A DNA stretch of 64,000 bases, from positions 1 through 64,000 of the forward strand of contig DYKN01000014.1 of the NCBI GenBank assembly GCA_020722575.1, written 5' to 3'. The translations under genes and the position numbers were made by a program. The notes under the pieces are model-generated. The model was not told the DNA's origin, made no database searches, and saw only the letters and a program-made list of their open reading frames with translations. Of this stretch, positions 28,773 to 37,537 are shown in pieces (position 1 is the stretch's first letter; every line of letters starts with the position of its first letter). The stretch comes from Rikenella microfusus (GTDB taxonomy: Bacteria; Bacteroidota; Bacteroidia; Bacteroidales; VadinHA17).

Positions 28773-30938
28773 TTATTTTATCCCCGGGATATCGGAATAT
28801 TTATGATTGATATAATAATCAAGAGGATGAAGGGGTTTTTCCAGTCCGGCCGGAATTGGTCGACGAGAAAAGGTCTGAAAATAGAGTATACATGCATCTC
28901 TCCATATTGTAGCGTCGCGTTCCTGTTTTGCCATAAGTTCTCTCACCTGTTCAAACCTCTGGCTATCAATGCAACCTTTCATCAAGTCCCAATCTTTTCT
29001 CATCTGCCTCACAGCATTTACACCCTGATGGTATTTAATGCAAATTTCTTCCCATAGTGTTTTTCCGGATTTCATTTTGAAATCCCATGGAAGGTGATGA
29101 AACCAAAGAAGAAGGTTTTCGGGACATGTTTCAACGTTATTAAAGATATCTTTAACAGGACTAAAATATTGTGAGACTGCGTCACTACCGGCAGTTGTTC
29201 GGTCAAAGCCTATTCCGTTTGAGTCGGCTTTATGATAATATACTGAAGTCCAATCTCTTCTACCTCTGTTTACCCATGGACCCGGGCCGTAATGATGGCC
29301 TGCATACATTATATGATGAAGTCCGAGTGGCGTCATGTAATTGACACAATTTTCGCGCGACTGCATCATAATTTTTTTAATTGGTTCGATACAATCACTA
29401 TCATTTGAGAAAGTCATTCTTATCCATTCATCGGCAATAGTTTCTGATTTCTCATAGGGGTTCCATGCGAGCCGTCCGAAAGCGTACCAGTTAGCCTGTC
29501 CGAACGGATGACCCGTCCAGTTCTCAACATTTCCTGTATTTGCTACACCGGCCATGGCAGTGATATTATTTCCAAAAAGAGAACCATCAATTACAGAGGC
29601 AACAAGAGATCCATTCCCCTTTGCATAAGTATCGGATTTGAGGCATTCTTCAAACAGGGGAGCAAGGTAGACAAGGTGCACTGATGCACCGAGGTATTCC
29701 TGAGTAATCTGAAATTCAGGCATCACGTTAGTCTCCGGCATTGCCCCAAATAAAGGATGAAAGGGTTCGCGTGGCTGAAAATCAACAGGACCGTTTTTTA
29801 CCTGTATAAGAACATTATTCCTGAATTTACCGTTAAGCGGGACGAACTCATTATATGCCTGTTTAGCCCTGTCTTCAGGAATATTATTGTCATAAACAAA
29901 AGCTCTCCACATTACTATTCCGCCATGTGGAGCAAGAGCATCAGCAAGCATGTTTGCACCATCAGCATGAGATCGGTTGTAGTTCTGAGGTCCAGGTTGC
30001 CCTTCTGAATTAGCCTTAACAGTAAAACCTCCAAAATCAGGAATGTAGCTATAGATTTCGTCAATTTTCTTTTTCCACCAGTTAATAACTTCCGGATCAA
30101 GAGGATCGGCAGATTTAAGTTTACCAATCTCAATAGGTGCGCTGAAACGGGCAGTAAGATATACCTTGATGCCGTATGGTCTGAAAACATTTGCCAGGGC
30201 TGCAACTTTTTTAAGATATTCAAGGGTAAGCACACGGGCATTGGCATTAACGTTTGTGAGGACAGTACCATTAATACCGATAGAAGCGTTTGTGCGTGCA
30301 TAATCAGTATACCTCTCAGGCAGGCTGTCGGGCAGAGTGTCCCAGTCCCATAATGAAAGGCCTGCATATCCTCTTTCAACGGTACGATTCAGGTTATCCC
30401 AGTGGTTAAGTATTCTAACCTTTACTTTTGGTGCCTCAATAATATTAAGGTTGGATATATCTGTATGTGTTTGCAGGAGACGGAGAAAAAAGAATGTTCC
30501 ATAAAGGATTCCTTTATCAGTATTTGCTGATATAACTATAATCTTAGTTTTACGATACTTTACTGTCCGAATAATAAAACCCTCTTCGCCTGTTGTTTTT
30601 AGGTCTTCAGCAAGTTTGAGAGATAATATAATTTTAGAGTCGGCTGGAGTTCCGGCCAGAATAATAGATTCATTCTTGATTTTTGAAATTTCAGGTATTT
30701 CACTTCCAAGTAAACCCGAAAGTCCTTTCATAATCTCCTTTTTTGCGACATTAATTATCTGGCTGTTACCTGAATAAATATATCCCCTTATACTATTTCG
30801 GTATTTCTGGAGCAATACCGGGTCTGATATTATGTCATATCTGAGCCAGAGGCGGTATCCGGATTCTGAAAATGCAATAACATTGAAAAAAGCCAGAAAG
30901 AGAATAACACTGAACACTATTTTACGAAATAAATGCAT
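28773..30938 (-). CDS. Alpha-glucuronidase, GH67
   Basis: 721 aa with an N-terminal signal sequence (VILFLAFFNVIAF). GH67 enzymes remove D-glucuronate or 4-O-methyl-D-glucuronate from the terminal xylose of xylo-oligosaccharides. Hallmarks: VKANSEGQPGP with the general-acid glutamate, RSHADGANMLADAL, and the downstream NGPVDFQPREPFHP and FQITQEYLG blocks holding the other two catalytic carboxylates. Length and all blocks are intact. First gene of the operon SDR-manD-xylB-xylA-dehydrogenase; lacI lies 124 bp upstream on the same strand. Confidence 0.95.
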   Translation of the reverse strand: MHLFRKIVFSVILFLAFFNVIAFSESGYRLWLRYDIISDPVLLQKYRNSIRGYIYSGNSQIINVAKKEIMKGLSGLLGSEIPEISKIKNESIILAGTPADSKIILSLKLAEDLKTTGEEGFIIRTVKYRKTKIIVISANTDKGILYGTFFFLRLLQTHTDISNLNIIEAPKVKVRILNHWDNLNRTVERGYAGLSLWDWDTLPDSLPERYTDYARTNASIGINGTVLTNVNANARVLTLEYLKKVAALANVFRPYGIKVYLTARFSAPIEIGKLKSADPLDPEVINWWKKKIDEIYSYIPDFGGFTVKANSEGQPGPQNYNRSHADGANMLADALAPHGGIVMWRAFVYDNNIPEDRAKQAYNEFVPLNGKFRNNVLIQVKNGPVDFQPREPFHPLFGAMPETNVMPEFQITQEYLGASVHLVYLAPLFEECLKSDTYAKGNGSLVASVIDGSLFGNNITAMAGVANTGNVENWTGHPFGQANWYAFGRLAWNPYEKSETIADEWIRMTFSNDSDCIEPIKKIMMQSRENCVNYMTPLGLHHIMYAGHHYGPGPWVNRGRRDWTSVYYHKADSNGIGFDRTTAGSDAVSQYFSPVKDIFNNVETCPENLLLWFHHLPWDFKMKSGKTLWEEICIKYHQGVNAVRQMRKDWDLMKGCIDSQRFEQVRELMAKQERDATIWRDACILYFQTFSRRPIPAGLEKPLHPLDYYINHKYSDIPGIK

Positions 30939-31062
30939 AGACTAACTTATTGTTAAAACATTAAATAAATCATCAAATTATCATTCTAAAAACTATCAAG
31001 AAATATTTTTCTTATGGTAAAGTTTTTACAATTTTTTTGGGGATAGTTTTTCCCATTGGTTT

Positions 31063-32142
31063 TCATATTGACTTCAGTTCCTTAGATATTGTTTCTATCC
31101 CGGGACCTTGCTCCTGCATTGTATTTTTTAAAGTGGATTCTCTGATAATAAGCTCATGTTTAAGAATAATGGATGACAGGTAGGCATTCCTGTTTGAGTC
31201 AAGCATATTAATCAGGGTGGTTGCAGCAATTTCTCCTACCTCAAAGGCAGGGTAATGAACAGTTGTCAGGTTAGGTTCAATCACTCTGCTGATAGGTTCA
31301 TTATTAAATCCTGCCACTGCAATATCTTTCGGTATTGAAAGGCCTGCTTTTTTCAGATGCAGTATTATTGAAACTGCGGTTGTATCGTTTGCAGTAAACA
31401 CTGCATCTGGAGGTTCTTTCATCCTCAGTATTTTTTTAGCAATCTCAACACCGGATTTATCAGAAAGGTCATTAATGATAACAAGGGATTCATCATAAGC
31501 TATTCCATTTTCTTCAAGAGCCTTTCGATATCCAAGCAATCTATCCTTATAAACATTTCTCAGCAAATTACCTCCTACATGCATAATCTTTCTGCAACCC
31601 TGGCTTATCAGGTGGTTTACAATTTCGTAACCTGCTTTAAAATTATCTATTATAACCTTTGCGCAACCTTTATTTTCGATTACTCTGTCAAAAAAAATAA
31701 CCGGTATATCTTTTTTGAACACTATATCAAAATGTTTGATATTGTCTGTATCGTACGCCAGAGATACTATCAGTCCATCCACCCTGCTGTTATATAATGT
31801 ATTAACACCTTCTGCTTCTTTCTTTGTGCTTTCGAGTGAGTTTGTAATTATGAGATTGTATCCGAACCTGCTTGCAGCACTCTCAATACCGGTAATAGCA
31901 GTGGCCATAAAATAGCTATTTAGTTTTGGCACAATTACTCCCAGTGTATGTGTTCTCTTTAATCGCAGGTTGCTGGCAAACTTGTTATGCCTGTAGCCCA
32001 TTTTTTGTGCAGCTTCATTGATAATCTTTTTTGTTTCTTTCTTTACCCCCGGATTATTTTTTAATGCTCTGCTTACAGTAGATGGAGATAATCCGAGAGA
32101 AGCTGCAATATCATAAATTGTTACCTCCTTATTACTTTTCAT
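31063..32142 (-). CDS. LacI-family transcriptional regulator
   Basis: 359 aa. An N-terminal helix-turn-helix with hinge (VTIYDIAASLGLSPSTVSRAL, then GYRHNKFASNLR) is joined to a periplasmic-binding-protein-like sensor domain (TLGVIVPKLNSYF, DGLIVSLAYD, PDAVFTANDTTAV). It probably senses a xylan-derived sugar and controls the adjacent catabolic operon and the susC promoter. Two near-identical LacI-type operators lie in the upstream intergenic region at 32212 and 32446, consistent with autoregulation. Confidence 0.93.
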   Translation of the reverse strand: MKSNKEVTIYDIAASLGLSPSTVSRALKNNPGVKKETKKIINEAAQKMGYRHNKFASNLRLKRTHTLGVIVPKLNSYFMATAITGIESAASRFGYNLIITNSLESTKKEAEGVNTLYNSRVDGLIVSLAYDTDNIKHFDIVFKKDIPVIFFDRVIENKGCAKVIIDNFKAGYEIVNHLISQGCRKIMHVGGNLLRNVYKDRLLGYRKALEENGIAYDESLVIINDLSDKSGVEIAKKILRMKEPPDAVFTANDTTAVSIILHLKKAGLSIPKDIAVAGFNNEPISRVIEPNLTTVHYPAFEVGEIAATTLINMLDSNRNAYLSSIILKHELIIRESTLKNTMQEQGPGIETISKELKSI

Positions 32143-32211
32143 TAATTCAATTAATATAACTGCAAAGTAAAATAAAAAATTTGCATTCGAATAAGATTTT
32201 TAAACAAAAAA

Positions 32212-32225
32212 TGCAATCGGTTGCT
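32212..32225. promoter_or_regulatory. LacI-family operator, lacI-proximal
   Basis: TGCAATCGGTTGCT: inverted half-sites around a central CG, as in LacI/CcpA/PurR-type operators. It shares its first 13 bases with the site at 32446. It lies about 70 bp upstream of the lacI start, 234 bp from the second copy, a distance that permits looping. Confidence 0.65.
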
Positions 32226-32445
32226 TATTTTTTAATTGAAAAATTAGAAGTCTTCCTTCACATAAATTATTATTAATTCATTTTATGAGAAATATTTTAA
32301 TTATCTTTTTAAACACCTCTTCAGATTAAATAAATCTACAGACCTAATTATAATGTATGAGCATTAATTTATTTCTTTTTAAAAATTTCTTCAATCAACA
32401 ATATCCAGTCTTAAAAAATTTTCTCATTATTTTTTCGATATTTTT

Positions 32446-32485
32446 TGCAATCGGTTGCATTTTATTTTTTTTTATTTTATTTTTG
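32446..32485 (+). promoter_or_regulatory. LacI-family operator overlapping the -33 region of the susC promoter
   Basis: The operator TGCAATCGGTTGCA (32446-32459) has TGCAA/TTGCA arms. Its TTG (32455-32457) falls 20 bp before TATTTTTG (32478-32485), an exact TAnnTTTG -7 element, so it occupies the -33 position. Bound LacI-type protein would block this promoter. The transcription start should be near 32492, about 59 nt before the susC ATG. Confidence 0.65.
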
Positions 32486-32550
32486 AAAATAAAAGATTGC
32501 AGAATTGATTTTTATTCAATGAATTATTAAAACTAACTTAACTAAAGCCC

Positions 32551-32853
32551 ATGAAGAAAAATCTGTTGATCATGATTGTGCTTATAGGTTTCACAGCAAA
32601 CCTGATAGCGCAGAAAGTTGTTACAGGCGTAGTAACCGACGAAGCACAGAAGCCGCTTTCTGGAGTTACTGTACAGGTAAAAGGAACAACTACAGGTACT
32701 TTTACTGATGCTGACGGTAAGTTTTCACTGTCAGTACCTGCTGATGCTAAGGTTCTTTCCTTTTCGTTTGTGGGAATGAAACCTGTTGATGTTGATATTA
32801 CTGCTACGACCAATTCCTGCAAATCAGATTATCAGATGTACAAACAAATATGA
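32551..32853 (+). pseudogene. Truncated SusC-type TonB-dependent receptor (N-terminal domain only)
   Basis: 100 aa against roughly 1000 in a full SusC. It has a signal peptide (residues 1-20, ending NLIAQ) and a complete CarboxypepD-regulatory-like domain (VVTGVVTDEAQKPLSGVTV, then GTFTDADGKFSLSV, LSFSFVGMKPVDV). After residue ~88 the expected linker, TonB box, plug and barrel are absent; twelve unrelated residues (SCKSDYQMYKQI) precede the stop. A bidirectional terminator follows. No SusD gene is present. It looks like a large internal deletion (or assembly collapse) that removed the receptor/SusD part of the xylan locus. Confidence 0.82.
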
Positions 32854-32885
32854 GCAAAATCCGGGTTACTAAGGTTTAGTGGGTT

Positions 32886-32927
32886 AAAAAAGAGACTTCT
32901 TTAAAATAAGAGGAAGTCTCTTTTTTA
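32886..32927 (+). terminator. Terminator after the susC remnant
   Basis: AGAGACTTC (32891-32899) pairs with GAAGTCTCT (32913-32921), extended by flanking A and T runs. The T tract on both strands makes it potentially bidirectional. Confidence 0.85.
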
Positions 32928-32987
32928 TTTATTTTTGAAAAAAGATTAAACTAATAAAACCTATTAACTAATTTAATATAAAGAAAA

Positions 32988-34367
32988 ATGAAAAGAAGAA
33001 AATTCATTACCAGTACGATGAGTGCGACTGCGGGTGTAATTGTTGCTCCAACCATTGTTCCTGCATCGGTTATCGGGAAAAATCCTCCGAGTGACATGAT
33101 TAATATCGGACAGATAGGATTTGGAAGGATTGCCATGACCCATGACGTAGCCGAAACAATAAAATACGACAATGCCAGATTTGTTGCGGTAGCTGATTTT
33201 GATTCAAAAAGGGCTGCAAGGGGGAAACAATTTATCGAAAGCTATTACGCAAAAAAGACCGGAAATCCAAAATATGTTGATGTAAAGGTTTATGGTGATT
33301 ATCGTGAAATTATAGCCGATAAGAGCATTGACGCAGTGATAATCTCCACACCCGATCACTGGCACGCTCAACCTGCCATTGAGGCAGCACTGGCAGGCAA
33401 GGATATCTATCTACAGAAACCAACATCTCTTACGGTAAAAGAAGGACAACAGCTTGTGGAAGTTGTAAAACGAAAAAATGTTATTTTACAGGTTGGTACT
33501 CAGCAGAGGTCGATGCCACAATTCAGAAGGGCAGCAGAGCTGGTACGAAACGGAAGAATCGGAAAACTTCTTACGGTAAGAATAGGTCTTCCCGGCGACC
33601 CATCAGGGCCCGATGCTCCTGAAATGCCCATCCCCCAAAACCTCAACTATGATGCATGGCTTGGCTCAACACCGTATGTTTATTATACAGAGATGCGCGT
33701 TCATCCGCAAAACAGCATTACCGCTCGTCCGGGCTGGCTCAGATGCGAACAGTTCGGAGCAGGTATGATCACAGGATGGGGACAACACCATTTCGATTCA
33801 GCCGCATGGGGAATGGATACGGAACTAACCGGTCCTGTGCAGATTGAAGCTGTAGCTGAATTTCCAAAATCAGGCTTGTGGGATGTGCACGGTGACTTCA
33901 TGGCAAAAGCAGAATATGCAAACGGAATAACAATGTATACAAGCGGAGGATACCCAAATGGCATCCGCTATGAAGGTACTGAAGGATGGATTTTCGTTAC
34001 CAGAGGCTCATACGTAGCTTCACCTTCGGATCCGGTAGCCCAGAATCAAAATACCAAAGCACTTAACGCCAGTGACCCAAAAATTCTTACTTCCGAAATA
34101 GGTCCAAATGAAATACATCTTTACGAAAGTAAGGAACAGCACGGTAACTGGCTCGAATGCATAAAAACAAGAAAACAACCCATTTCGCCAGTCGAAATTG
34201 GTCATAAAGCCTGTATAATATGCCTTATCACACATATCGCAATGAAACTAGGAAGAAGACTTAAATGGGATCCAATCAAGGAAGTTTTTATCAACGACGA
34301 TGAAGCAAACAAGATGCTCTCACGCCCGCAACGTAAACCCTATGGTACAGATTATATCAAAATGTAA
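32988..34367 (+). CDS. Secreted Gfo/Idh/MocA family oxidoreductase
   Basis: 459 aa. The N-terminus KRRKFITSTMSATAGVIVAP resembles a twin-arginine signal, so it is probably exported with bound nicotinamide cofactor. The Rossmann motif is INIGQIGFGRIA. DIYLQKPTSLTVKEG is the Gfo/Idh/MocA signature with Gln in place of the usual Glu of EKP, and WGQHHFDSAAWGM corresponds to the substrate-binding region. Relatives oxidise sugars, often at C3. It lies 6 bp before the DUF6807 gene. Possible membership of a 3-keto-sugar pathway is inferred. Confidence 0.88.
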   Translation: MKRRKFITSTMSATAGVIVAPTIVPASVIGKNPPSDMINIGQIGFGRIAMTHDVAETIKYDNARFVAVADFDSKRAARGKQFIESYYAKKTGNPKYVDVKVYGDYREIIADKSIDAVIISTPDHWHAQPAIEAALAGKDIYLQKPTSLTVKEGQQLVEVVKRKNVILQVGTQQRSMPQFRRAAELVRNGRIGKLLTVRIGLPGDPSGPDAPEMPIPQNLNYDAWLGSTPYVYYTEMRVHPQNSITARPGWLRCEQFGAGMITGWGQHHFDSAAWGMDTELTGPVQIEAVAEFPKSGLWDVHGDFMAKAEYANGITMYTSGGYPNGIRYEGTEGWIFVTRGSYVASPSDPVAQNQNTKALNASDPKILTSEIGPNEIHLYESKEQHGNWLECIKTRKQPISPVEIGHKACIICLITHIAMKLGRRLKWDPIKEVFINDDEANKMLSRPQRKPYGTDYIKM

Positions 34368-34373
34368 CATAAT

Positions 34374-35276
34374 ATGATAAAGAAAATTATTATCGCCCTG
34401 GCAATTGCCGGGGCTATTATTTTCCCCGTAACTGCAAAAGCTGCTAAAATTACTGCTGTAAAAATTGGTTCAAGAATTGATGTAACAATCAACGGTAAAT
34501 TCTTTACAAGTTACATCTTTGCTGACAACGAAAAATATCCTTTCTTTTTTCCTGTTAACGGTCCCTTTACTGGAGTATCCGTTACTTCAATGAGAAATGC
34601 TGAATATCCTCATCACAGTTCATTGTTTTTTGGATGCGATCTGGTTAACGGAGGAAACTGGTGGCAGGAAGGTCTGGAAAGAGGACGCATAATTTCAGTT
34701 AATGCAGAGATTGCAAAACAGGGAGGCGACACTGCCATCATAACCGATGAATGTATCTGGAGCCGTCCTGGAGCTATCTCTCCGATAAAAGACAGAAGAA
34801 AATTTATTATTACTGCCCCCTCAAAAGAGTTATACCAGATTGAGGTGGAAATAGTAATGGAGATGCTAACCGATGTGCATATTCTTAAAACCAATCATTC
34901 GCTTTTCAGCGCACGGATGGCCCCCGACATCTCTGTCAGAAATGGAGGTACAATGATCAATGCAGAAGGATTGAAGGGTGAGAAAGAAACCTTCGGGAAA
35001 AAGTCGGCATGGATCGATTATTATGGTAAACGCGGACAGGGTTTTGAAGGTCTGGCAATAATACAGCATCCTTCCAATCCGTGGTATCCAGCTCCATGGT
35101 TTACAAGGGATTACGGATTCATGTCTCCAACACCAATGTACTGGCCAGAGAATAACAAAGAAACATTTCTGAAAAAAGGTACAGTGCTGACTCTAAGATA
35201 TCTGGTCCTTGTTCATGCCGGTGATCATATTCAGGCAAATGTAGCGGAGGCTTTTGAGAGTTACAGTAAACGTTGA
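34374..35276 (+). CDS. DUF6807 (PmoA-like) secreted protein
   Basis: 300 aa with a signal peptide (residues 1-23, IFPVTAKAA). The body matches the DUF6807/PmoA-like family: FPVNGPFTGVSVT, YPHHSSLFFGCDLVNGGNWW, and C-terminal GLAIIQHPSNPWYPAPWFTRDYGFMSP. The family is common near Gfo/Idh/MocA oxidoreductases and glycoside hydrolases in Bacteroidota and Planctomycetes; its biochemical role is unsettled. It follows the oxidoreductase by 6 bp and ends before a strong terminator, so the two form one transcription unit. Confidence 0.83.
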   Translation: MIKKIIIALAIAGAIIFPVTAKAAKITAVKIGSRIDVTINGKFFTSYIFADNEKYPFFFPVNGPFTGVSVTSMRNAEYPHHSSLFFGCDLVNGGNWWQEGLERGRIISVNAEIAKQGGDTAIITDECIWSRPGAISPIKDRRKFIITAPSKELYQIEVEIVMEMLTDVHILKTNHSLFSARMAPDISVRNGGTMINAEGLKGEKETFGKKSAWIDYYGKRGQGFEGLAIIQHPSNPWYPAPWFTRDYGFMSPTPMYWPENNKETFLKKGTVLTLRYLVLVHAGDHIQANVAEAFESYSKR

Positions 35277-35333
35277 TTTATTGCAGATAATTTACGGATC
35301 TGCTGAAAAATAGTTCCCAAACTCCGATAAATT

Positions 35334-35368
35334 AAAGAAGCAAAGATATTTTCTTTGCTTCTTTTTTT
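35334..35368 (+). terminator. Rho-independent terminator after the DUF6807 gene
   Basis: AAGAAGCAAAGA (35335-35346) pairs with TCTTTGCTTCTT (35352-35363) across a 5-nt loop and is followed by a T run to 35368. Confidence 0.88.
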
Positions 35369-35449
35369 ATGATAAATGGTTAATAAGACTCTGTACTTTT
35401 GAGGAACATCGAATAGTAATTTCAGCTTATTTCAGGAAGGTAATTTTTT

Positions 35450-36043
35450 TCAAAATACCCAGTTCATCCTTTTCAATTCCATACAATGGAGGACACCCTC
35501 CTCTCCTTCCCTTTTCCCTGTGTTTTTTACATTTACTGAAACTTCTACCGGTTCACCTGCACGGTAATTTTTCTTTACCTGCAAATTACTATATGCGAAT
35601 GTTGTATAACTCAATCCGCATCCGAAGCGATAAAGGGGTTCGCCGGTAAAATAGCGGTATGTTCTGTTTTTCATACTGTAATCTTCAAAAGGAGGAAGGT
35701 CGTTAATTGATTTATAGACAGTCACAGGCAGCCTGCCTGCCGGATTATAGTCGCCGAATATCACGTCAGCTAAAGCCTTTCCTCCTGCCTGCCCGGGATA
35801 CCATGTATGAATTATTGCAGGAATACCCAGATGATCAATAGCAGGCGCAGCATTCATCATCTGACCGATCTTTTCATCGAGCGTGAGGCGACTAACTATA
35901 TCGTTTACCCTCTCTTCAATATTAAGAGAAGGTTCCTGAAACGGATATTTGTATAATCCCTGCGATAAAAGAACTGGCGAAAAAACTTCGCAGATCAATA
36001 AACTGATTAATAATGCTTTGATAAAATTATTAATAAGTCTCAA
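35450..36043 (-). pseudogene. GH3 beta-xylosidase/glucosidase with large internal deletion
   Basis: 197 aa; intact GH3 enzymes of this type are about 850 aa. Residues ~1-72 are the signal peptide and start of the barrel domain (NIEERVNDIVSRLTLDEKIG, HLGIPA). This is fused in frame to the end of the second catalytic domain (IIHTWYPGQAGGKALADVIF, GDYNPAGRLPVT, YRYFTGEPLYRFGCGLSYT) and the beginning of the FnIII-like domain. It then ends in an unrelated tail (VLHCMELKRMNWVF). The catalytic nucleophile Asp (SDW region) and the acid/base are missing, so the product cannot be an active glycosidase. Confidence 0.85.
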
Positions 36044-36439
36044 TTTTAATCAAAACTATTAATTTAAACTCAGTCAGGCAAGTAATGAGGAAAAATAAGA
36101 ATCTATATTTCCATTTGAACCGGCTGCGTGAAATTCCAGCTAATGAGAAATGCATTGAAAACAGATTAGTTGAATTCAAGCTTGAATTCAACTAAAATAT
36201 TAGTCGGTCGCTTCTGATATTAACTGCTATTCAATAATTTAACACCGGACTAAATTGAAAGTGTACAAGTCAGGAAAATACTTATATCGAACATAGTATT
36301 TTCAACAGCCATATTATTATTGTTTTCAGTCCCGCTGGGATTAATGAGTAGTTTTATGTCCCAATTAATCGGGAGACGACATGTCTTTAGAAACAAAGTA
36401 TATCCTGGCCAGTGAACTATGCAGGAGTGAAATAGCGGT
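36044..36439. other. Intergenic region with 30-bp perfect palindrome (396 bp)
   Basis: Lies between the GH3 remnant and the mutarotase-like gene, both minus strand. It holds a 30-bp palindrome (36166-36195). A short hydrophobic open stretch on the plus strand around 36290-36400 has no recognisable homology and is not called. Nothing else identified. Confidence 0.5.
36166..36195. repeat. 30-bp perfect palindrome
   Basis: Left arm TTAGTTGAATTCAAG (36166-36180) is followed without spacer by its exact reverse complement (36181-36195). Each arm contains the self-complementary 10-mer TTGAATTCAA, and the centre is AAGCTT. No T tract follows, so it is not an ordinary terminator. It could be an operator or cruciform-forming site. 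Confidence 0.9.
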
Positions 36440-37396
36440 TTAATAAAACTCAAATTTTATCTCCCATTCAAATTTTTCTCCCGGTTCAGCTTTAATATTT
36501 ATGAAAGGCTCAGGACAGACGGTTGTGGGTGATGACCAGAATGCCAGTCGTGCCAGCGGCCTGTTGCAGGTTATCCGCATTCCTGCTCCTGCCAGACTGT
36601 TCTCTATCCTTATATCATAATCCGACGATGAATTACCATAACCTTTCAGATCCCTGCAATAAACCCTGTCTTCCTGCTTCTGATCCCTAAGGTAAACAAG
36701 GCTGTTTTCTCTTATTGTAACAACATCATCAAACCCGTCGCCCTTCTCTGCAGGTTTAAAAGGAAAGATGACCGAATAACCTTGCCCGACAGGCTGATTA
36801 TCAATCACCGGGAAAATATGGTTATATACAGTAGTTTCAATTGGCCGTCTACCTCTATTGTAAAAAACATGCGAAATAATCATCTCAGGCTTTCCTGGTG
36901 ACAGATACAACTTTTTCTCATAGGTGTACGAATAGTCTTTGTCACTAAGTGTATGAATGTATTTAATTCCACCAGGTATTTTCCTGATTTTCCATTTACC
37001 CGGGTTCTTTACCGGATATAATCTAAAGTTTGAGTAAGGCTGTATATCAGGCTTCTCAAGTATCCCGACCCCTATCTTCAGAAATGTCCCGCCTGGTTCA
37101 ACCTCATTGTATCCAATCTGGCCGAATTCCTCAACAGGTCCAAGCACAGCATCATGAATCAGAGGGTCGTATTTCTCAAACCACTGGCCAAAATAATTAT
37201 GACCATTATATTCGAGGCTTGCCACTATACCCGACCTGTCGAACCTTGTGCCTCTGTAATAACCTCTTTCATTATCAGGCAGATATAATATGGCATTAAT
37301 TATTCCGCTGGAAATTTTTACCTGTGGCACTTCAGTTTGTGGTGCTTGTAATGAAACCAGAAAAACAATCAGTAGAGCAAAAACAAGTCTTGTCAT
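36440..37396 (-). CDS. Secreted protein with aldose-1-epimerase-like (galactose mutarotase-like) fold
   Basis: 318 aa with a signal peptide (residues ~1-18, FALLIVFLVSLQ). The pattern YRGTRFDRSGIVASLEYNGHNYFGQW, GPVEEFGQIGY, IKYIHTLSDKDYSYTYEK and VYNHIFPVIDN resembles the beta-sandwich of mutarotase-like proteins that bind sugars. Such proteins are frequent in Bacteroidota polysaccharide loci, where some are epimerases and others only carbohydrate-binding. Catalytic residues could not be assigned with certainty. Context: the xylan locus with broken GH3 downstream. Confidence 0.65.
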   Translation of the reverse strand: MTRLVFALLIVFLVSLQAPQTEVPQVKISSGIINAILYLPDNERGYYRGTRFDRSGIVASLEYNGHNYFGQWFEKYDPLIHDAVLGPVEEFGQIGYNEVEPGGTFLKIGVGILEKPDIQPYSNFRLYPVKNPGKWKIRKIPGGIKYIHTLSDKDYSYTYEKKLYLSPGKPEMIISHVFYNRGRRPIETTVYNHIFPVIDNQPVGQGYSVIFPFKPAEKGDGFDDVVTIRENSLVYLRDQKQEDRVYCRDLKGYGNSSSDYDIRIENSLAGAGMRITCNRPLARLAFWSSPTTVCPEPFINIKAEPGEKFEWEIKFEFY

Positions 37397-37537
37397 ATTG
37401 AGATATAAAAATTAAAAACCTGAGGATTAATTGTGTTATTTTCTGCAATATAATAAAAAACTTCCGGACGGAAGCAATTATCAAGAAATTCAGAGGTTAA
37501 AAAAGTATAATATAAATCAAGCAATAAAATAATCAAA

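Larger units (their letters stand above)
32143..32550. other. lacI/susC divergent regulatory region (408 bp)
   Basis: Very AT-rich region between lacI (minus) and the susC remnant (plus). It contains two LacI-type operators, a TAnnTTTG promoter for susC (32478-32485), and a degenerate operator-like TTGCATTCGAATAAG (32181-32195) close to lacI. No ORF or RNA gene was recognised. Confidence 0.7.

Noticed and set aside
36250..36453. 67-codon minus-strand ORF between the GH3 remnant and the mutarotase-like gene
   Set aside because: No recognisable motif, it overlaps the start of a terminal region of the adjacent gene, and its composition looks random.
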